DNA of 64,000 nt from Microcebus murinus (Eukaryota > Chordata > Mammalia > Primates > Cheirogaleidae): the NCBI RefSeq assembly GCF_040939455.1, contig NC_134106.1:43422001-43486000 (forward strand), written 5' to 3'. This document shows, one piece after another, positions 59,561-64,000 of the stretch. The translations under genes were made by a program, and so were the position numbers. Each line of letters starts with the position of its first letter. Position 1 is the stretch's first letter. The notes under the pieces were generated by a model, which searched no databases, was not told the origin of the DNA, and worked only from the letters and a program-made list of their open reading frames with translations.

Positions 59561-60534
59561 ATGACATAAAACTTAAGACAAGATTTAACAAAAAAAGATT
59601 ACTCCCTCCCCTATTAAAGAGACATACAGAGAAGCAGAAAGGCAGACATACAGAGAAACATAAAAATAGAAAAAATATATTCCTATTATTATATTGCTTT
59701 ATTGTTTAATTTGTCTCAGATATACCCAGCCCCAGCCAAAAACACTCAGCATTCTAACGTTCACCACCAAGCTGACAGCTGGGTGACTGCTGATTTAGAA
59801 CTCCGTGAAAAATGTTTTTGCTGTCAGTATAAATGAGTATCTACCAGCCAATGTCCGTGGCAGCCCTTTGGCAAGGGGCATACAGGGGTAAATATTGATC
59901 TTACCTTCTAAAACTAGAGACTCTAATTATAAATCAGGAGTCCACATATTTTAAATGAATAGATTAATTATAAAGGCTCATTAAAAGTCTAGCTACCTAT
60001 TAGTTTAAATAGCTATTATATTAACTCCTAATTTAAAAGAGCTGAGAGATTCTAAAAGAACTTTTTTTTTTTTTTAGGTTACTGTGGAGTGACTAATTAC
60101 CACCTGAGGACAGATTACCCATTCTGGCTCTTAAACATTAGATAACTTGCCACTGGTCAAGATGAGAAGAATGAGCATTTTTTTCTTTTGATTGGTGTCA
60201 TGCTCTGGATTCAATATTCTATCAGTGTTGGGAATTCACCTAATCCCCATTATCATAAATCACTTTTACCTTTAATGAATCACTAGAAAAAACAGATACC
60301 TTATAATTTCTGAAAAAATGAGGCCAAGATCCTTTATATTTGGTCAAATAAAGAAACACTTCCATTGAGGGATCCAAAAGCCATGCTATAAAGACATTGG
60401 AGAGATATCCAGATGCTTTTCCTGGTTCAGAGAAAGTGGAATTACAAAAGGATCTCTGATCTTTTTGTTTGCCTCTCCCATATTCATCCACATCATTTTT
60501 CAAGTTAGTGCCTTAATACCTCCTTTCAGTTAGT
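59561..60534. other. Unassigned sequence
   Basis: No gene recognised. A T15 run occurs near 60062-60076. An 87-codon minus-strand ORF (60240-60503) has no domain. Confidence 0.5.
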
Positions 60535-60610
60535 TAACCACATGTCCCTGTTTTCCAGAGACATCCTTGTTTATACCTGTTGTTCTAGCTTATCCTGCAG
60601 AGCTCACTGT
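60535..60610 (+). mobile_element. Possible ancient DNA-transposon fossil (same group as 46750)
   Basis: ATGTCCCTGTTTTCCAGAG, ACATCCTTGTTTATACCTG and TTGTTCTAGCTTATCCTGC resemble the start of the element at 46750. Weak. Confidence 0.35.
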
Positions 60611-60919
60611 GCTACTGCCTTCTCATCACATCTGGTCATCCAGATTTCAGTTCCCAAAGACCCTACTTTTTCCCTAATAATAGGCCCATCCCAACCCTCC
60701 AAACTTTTTGTCTTGGTTTCTATTGCTTACAGAGTAGACTCTGTAGTTGCATATGGCTAGAGGAAATTAAGAAAGAAGTAGTCCAAAAACAATAGCCAAG
60801 CAAGCAGATATACAGTGCCTTTTCTCATAGAGCTAATATTCTATATATGTAGATAACAATGCATATAAGGTCATATAAATAATTTACATATTATATTAAA
60901 GGAGATAAGAGCTTTGAAA
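60611..60919. other. Unassigned sequence
   Basis: No gene or repeat recognised. Confidence 0.45.
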
Positions 60920-61022
60920 GACAAAAAGAGACAGAGAAGAAAGAAATAGAGAGTGAGGCAGAGAGAGAGAAGGAAGGAAGGAAGCAGAATAAGAAAGATT
61001 AGAAGGTAGAGTGAGGGAAGGA
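60920..61022. repeat. GA/GGAA-rich low-complexity tract
   Basis: About 100 bp of purine-rich sequence with GAGAGAGAAGGAAGGAAGG near 60962-60982. Confidence 0.9.
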
Positions 61023-62084
61023 TAAATTATACTCAGGTGGTCTATGAGATCCTTACTGAATATCATTGCATCCTTGTGTGAATGTGAATTGGCATTTCCC
61101 TAAAAATCATGGAATGTGAATGATGATTTAATTACCATCATGTATACTTAAATCTATCTCTGGGATTTTCCCCATAGCACTATTAATCTAGGAACCTTTT
61201 TCACTACTGCTAAGTAAGATGATGTTTTAAAGTCTCTTAATTAACATCAGCTATCTTGATAATTTTAAAATAGAATTGATTCAATTGATAAATGAATATT
61301 CATGAAACAATGAGATGACTAAACCAGAACATCAACTCATATTTTTATTCTCCATTAAAATTATTTATTTATATATTCATAGTGGCTGGTGGGTGTGAGA
61401 TGCTAAAAAGAGATATACATAGGACCTTTCTGAAGAAAATTATTTGTACTTCAAATTTAACATTCTGAATAGTTTGTTTTTATACACAATGAAATATAAT
61501 TGAAATATAATAAACTGGATATATTGAAGATATATAATTTTTTGTACATTCCAAGGAGATTTTAAAAATAAGAAAAAACTGTTTTTCTATTTACCTATAT
61601 GTTTTATTATTTCTAATACTTTTTATTTCTTTGTATAGATACAGATTTTTAACAACATATAATTTCCCCTCTGCATGAAACCATTTCTCTTATAATACTT
61701 ATGGTATGCTGATGACACATCCATCATCAAAAGATTCAGCCTTGCATATTTGAAAAGATCTTTATGATCTAAGAGTTGTGCTCTAGTTATTTACTCAACT
61801 GATAAGACAATGTATGTCTAGACAAAAACCCAATATGAAAACTGTCAATCAGTATAAAAAAAGAAAAAAAAGAACCTGTATATTAATGTTTATAACAGCT
61901 ACATAACAAAATATGTGTAGATATGAGTATATTTAGTTGAGAATACACACATATATTTCCTTGTTATATCAACTGAAAGGGCCTGTGAGCAATGACACCC
62001 CAGTAGCAACAAGCACATCTAATGCTCAGACCTTGGTTTCTAATACCATTCTTTAACATCATTCCTCTCAGGAATCAGGCTTCC
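61023..62084. other. Unassigned AT-rich sequence
   Basis: No gene or repeat recognised. Confidence 0.5.
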
Positions 62085-62845
62085 TTGTGGAAATGGCTAA
62101 TTTCAAGAGTGGGGCAAGAAATATATTAACACAAGATGAGCTCATAAGCCTGGAGTATCTCATAATACTAGAAAGTGAGAAAATGTTAAAAAAAAGAAAA
62201 AGAAAGAATGAACCAAAACCTACAATGATGGGAGTATGTCAAACTAACACAGTAGCCAACAGAATGGGCTCTCAATGGCTAAAGCTGGAACAATTTTATC
62301 AGAAAGAAGTAGATAAATAAAATAGTATTTCATTATAACTCAAAGTATAAAATTAATATCCACGAGTCTGCACTGATATAATACTGATTGAATACCTAAA
62401 TATACTTCTGTACAGGAGTATGCATTAGTACAGAATAATTTCCAATAATCCTCCTATACAGAAGAATTGCAAATAATTTATGTCAGTACTCTGTCCTTAA
62501 GGAGGTGGAACATAACTCCTTGCTTTTAAGTATGAGCTGAGCATAGTAAATTCCTTCCTAGGAGTACAGTACAGAAAGGGGAGGAGGAGGAATAACTTCA
62601 TAATAATGAAATCTGACAAACACTACCTCAGCTGGGTAACCAAGATAAATATAAGTGGTTATAATTTATGTTAAGAATATATACCCATTGATATAATGTG
62701 ATGAATATGGCACTTTATCTCTGAGATTTACCTTCTAAGAACACAGAACCTCAGTCTATACTTGTGAAAAACATCAAACAAACATCACTTGGCAAACATG
62801 CTATAAAATATCTGACCAGTACTCCTCAAAACTGGCAAGGTCAAA

Positions 62846-62864
62846 ACTTGATTTAATGGTTTCA

Positions 62865-62901
<37 letters not shown>

Positions 62902-62984
62902 TCAAACAACATATTGTACACCACAAATATATATAATCTTTAATTTGTCAATTTAAAAAAGTTTAAATTTAAAAAATTCTCAAG
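62846..62984 (+). mobile_element. L1 3' tail fragment nested in the L1M
   Basis: CTTGATTTAATGGTTTCACA, (GT)17, CTCAAACAACATATTGTACACC, ATATATATAATCTTTAATTTG and TCAATTTAAAAAAG are a different L1 3' end. CAAGGT occurs at both borders (62836-62841 and near 62981-62986), compatible with a short target duplication. Confidence 0.7.
62867..62900. repeat. (GT)17 microsatellite
   Basis: 34 bp of uninterrupted GT within the nested L1 tail. Confidence 0.97.
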
Positions 62985-63254
62985 GTAATAAAAAACAATT
63001 TGAGAAACTATCACAACCAGCACAGAAAAAAAAAAAGATATTTATTAGGTAAAAACTAAGACATTCTGAATAAAATATAAATTTTATTTATAATAATATA
63101 TTAATATTGGTTCATTAATTGTTACAAATGTATAATAATATAAAATGTTAATTATAGGGGAAACTGGGCATGGGATATGTGGAAATTCTTTATATAATAG
63201 TCACAATTTTAATGTAAATCTAAAACTATTATAAGTTTTAGAAATTCATTAAAA

Positions 63255-63425
63255 CTTTCTTATTTCATCTTTCTTTTTGAAAGATATTTTACTGGGTATA
63301 TGGTTTGAGGATAAAATTTTTATTAATATAAAAATCTTGTCTCTGGCTGCTTATCACTGGTTTTGAACACTTCTATTATGAATGTACTTTGATATATTCC
63401 CCATAAGACTGTCTACATGAAGTAG
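63255..63425 (-). mobile_element. Old L1M fragment
   Basis: TTTTTGAAAGATATTTTACTG, GTATATGGTTTGAGGAT, TCTGGCTGCTTATCACTGG and TGAATGTACTTTGATATATTC correspond to a reversed L1 ORF2-upstream segment. Moderate decay. Confidence 0.6.
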
Positions 63426-63589
63426 CAGGTATTCACACTTGAAATTTAACACAGAGATTTCATTTCTCAAAATCATCAATTTAAGTCTATAAACTAGAAC
63501 ATGAAACAAATTAACATGAGGTTATAAAATGGAACCAAATGTATTTTGATGTTCACAGGGGCAAACACTTAAAAGGCTAGCATTATTTG

Positions 63590-63720
63590 CTTAAAAGAGT
63601 ATTTTACAGATAAGGAAGCTAAAGATCCAGGATGACTAAGCAATTTGTTGTACATATCATAGCAATTTAATAGCAAAATGGAAACTCAGCTTATTTTCCT
63701 GATGTTACTTGTTAGTATCC
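63590..63720 (-). mobile_element. MIR/L2 fragment
   Basis: TTTTACAGATAAGGAAGCTAA, GACTAAGCAATTTGTTG and AATAGCAAAATGGAAACTCAG are the reversed MIR core. Confidence 0.7.
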
Positions 63721-64000
63721 CAGCATCTCTAGGCCAGAATCTGCCTCCCCAGCTGGGTTGCTGCATGTGGATCCAGGACCAGATGTGAGAAGCGGGATGC
63801 CACTTTTGGGTTTGGCTTGTTTACCCTTTTTTTCTATGCAATCAGTTTCACAACTACAAGAATATAGGAAGTGAAGGACTTGGAGCATTCTGGGTCCTCT
63901 TGATTAAAACATTGGCTCTATTCCTTCTACTACTTTTCTCTCTGAATTGATCCCTGTTGTGACGTAAATATGAGCTGAATCAATGCCTCATCTATTAACT

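Larger units (their letters stand above)
62085..63245 (+). mobile_element. L1M 3' end, split by a smaller insertion
   Basis: Landmarks: GACCAGTACTCCTCAAAAC and TGGCAAGGTCAAAAC on the left; GAGAAACTATCACAACCAGC, TTATTAGGTAAAAACTAAG, TTGGTTCATTAATTGTTAC, GGGGAAACTGGGCATGGG and GTAAATCTAAAACTATTA on the right. These are the two parts of an L1M-type 3' UTR. A 77-codon ORF at 62087-62320 is not recognised and may be chance. The left boundary is uncertain. Confidence 0.75.

Overview
The window looks like ordinary intergenic or deep-intronic DNA from a strepsirrhine (lemur-type) primate. I find no cellular protein-coding exon, rRNA, tRNA or CRISPR array. The organism call rests mainly on three young dimeric Alu elements (27850-28192 +, 52200-52537 -, 57179-57516 -). 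Their middle linker carries an extra TTGGCCAATTAATTTC-type segment that I associate with Malagasy lemur/galago-lineage Alus rather than monkey or human ones. L1 tails ending in a 'TTTGTACCCCCATAATATTC-AAATAAA' style 3' UTR agree with this. Every sizeable open reading frame is either inside a transposon fossil or an unsupported chance ORF.

Layout. 1-5.2 kb: an old Alu, MaLR LTRs, a MER5A-type element and a 5'-inverted L1. 5.4-12.2 kb: old L1 fragments, then a 5'-inverted L1 interrupted by a Tigger/pogo-like DNA transposon (10673-11640) that keeps a broken piece of its transposase. 12.2-24 kb: largely unassigned sequence with MaLR LTRs, MIR/L2 fossils, a MER44-like Tigger MITE (17255-17893) and a solitary ERV1-like LTR (22354-23062). 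24.2-25.6 kb: an L1 joined directly to an Alu 3' end and tail, a candidate template-switch chimera. 26.5-28.2 kb: L1M fragments and a young Alu. 29.8-35.0 kb: a nearly full-length old L1 on the minus strand. 35-48 kb: mostly unassigned, with L2, MIR, a long ancient repeat at 43.7-45.0 kb and microsatellites. 48-53 kb: L1 fragments with nested insertions, two hAT-type MITEs (one with a perfect 8-bp target duplication), a palindromic MITE, a small tandem repeat and a young Alu. 54.2-57.5 kb: a young L1, two MaLR LTRs and another young Alu. 57.5-64 kb: MIR, an L1M 3' end with a smaller L1 insertion, and simple repeats.

No genes act together here. The informative biology is the layered transposition record: DNA transposons (Tigger and hAT) young enough to keep clear ends and target duplications, alongside lineage-specific L1 and Alu activity. 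Family names come from recalled consensus features without a database search. Boundaries are good to about 10-30 bp unless a target-site duplication is stated.
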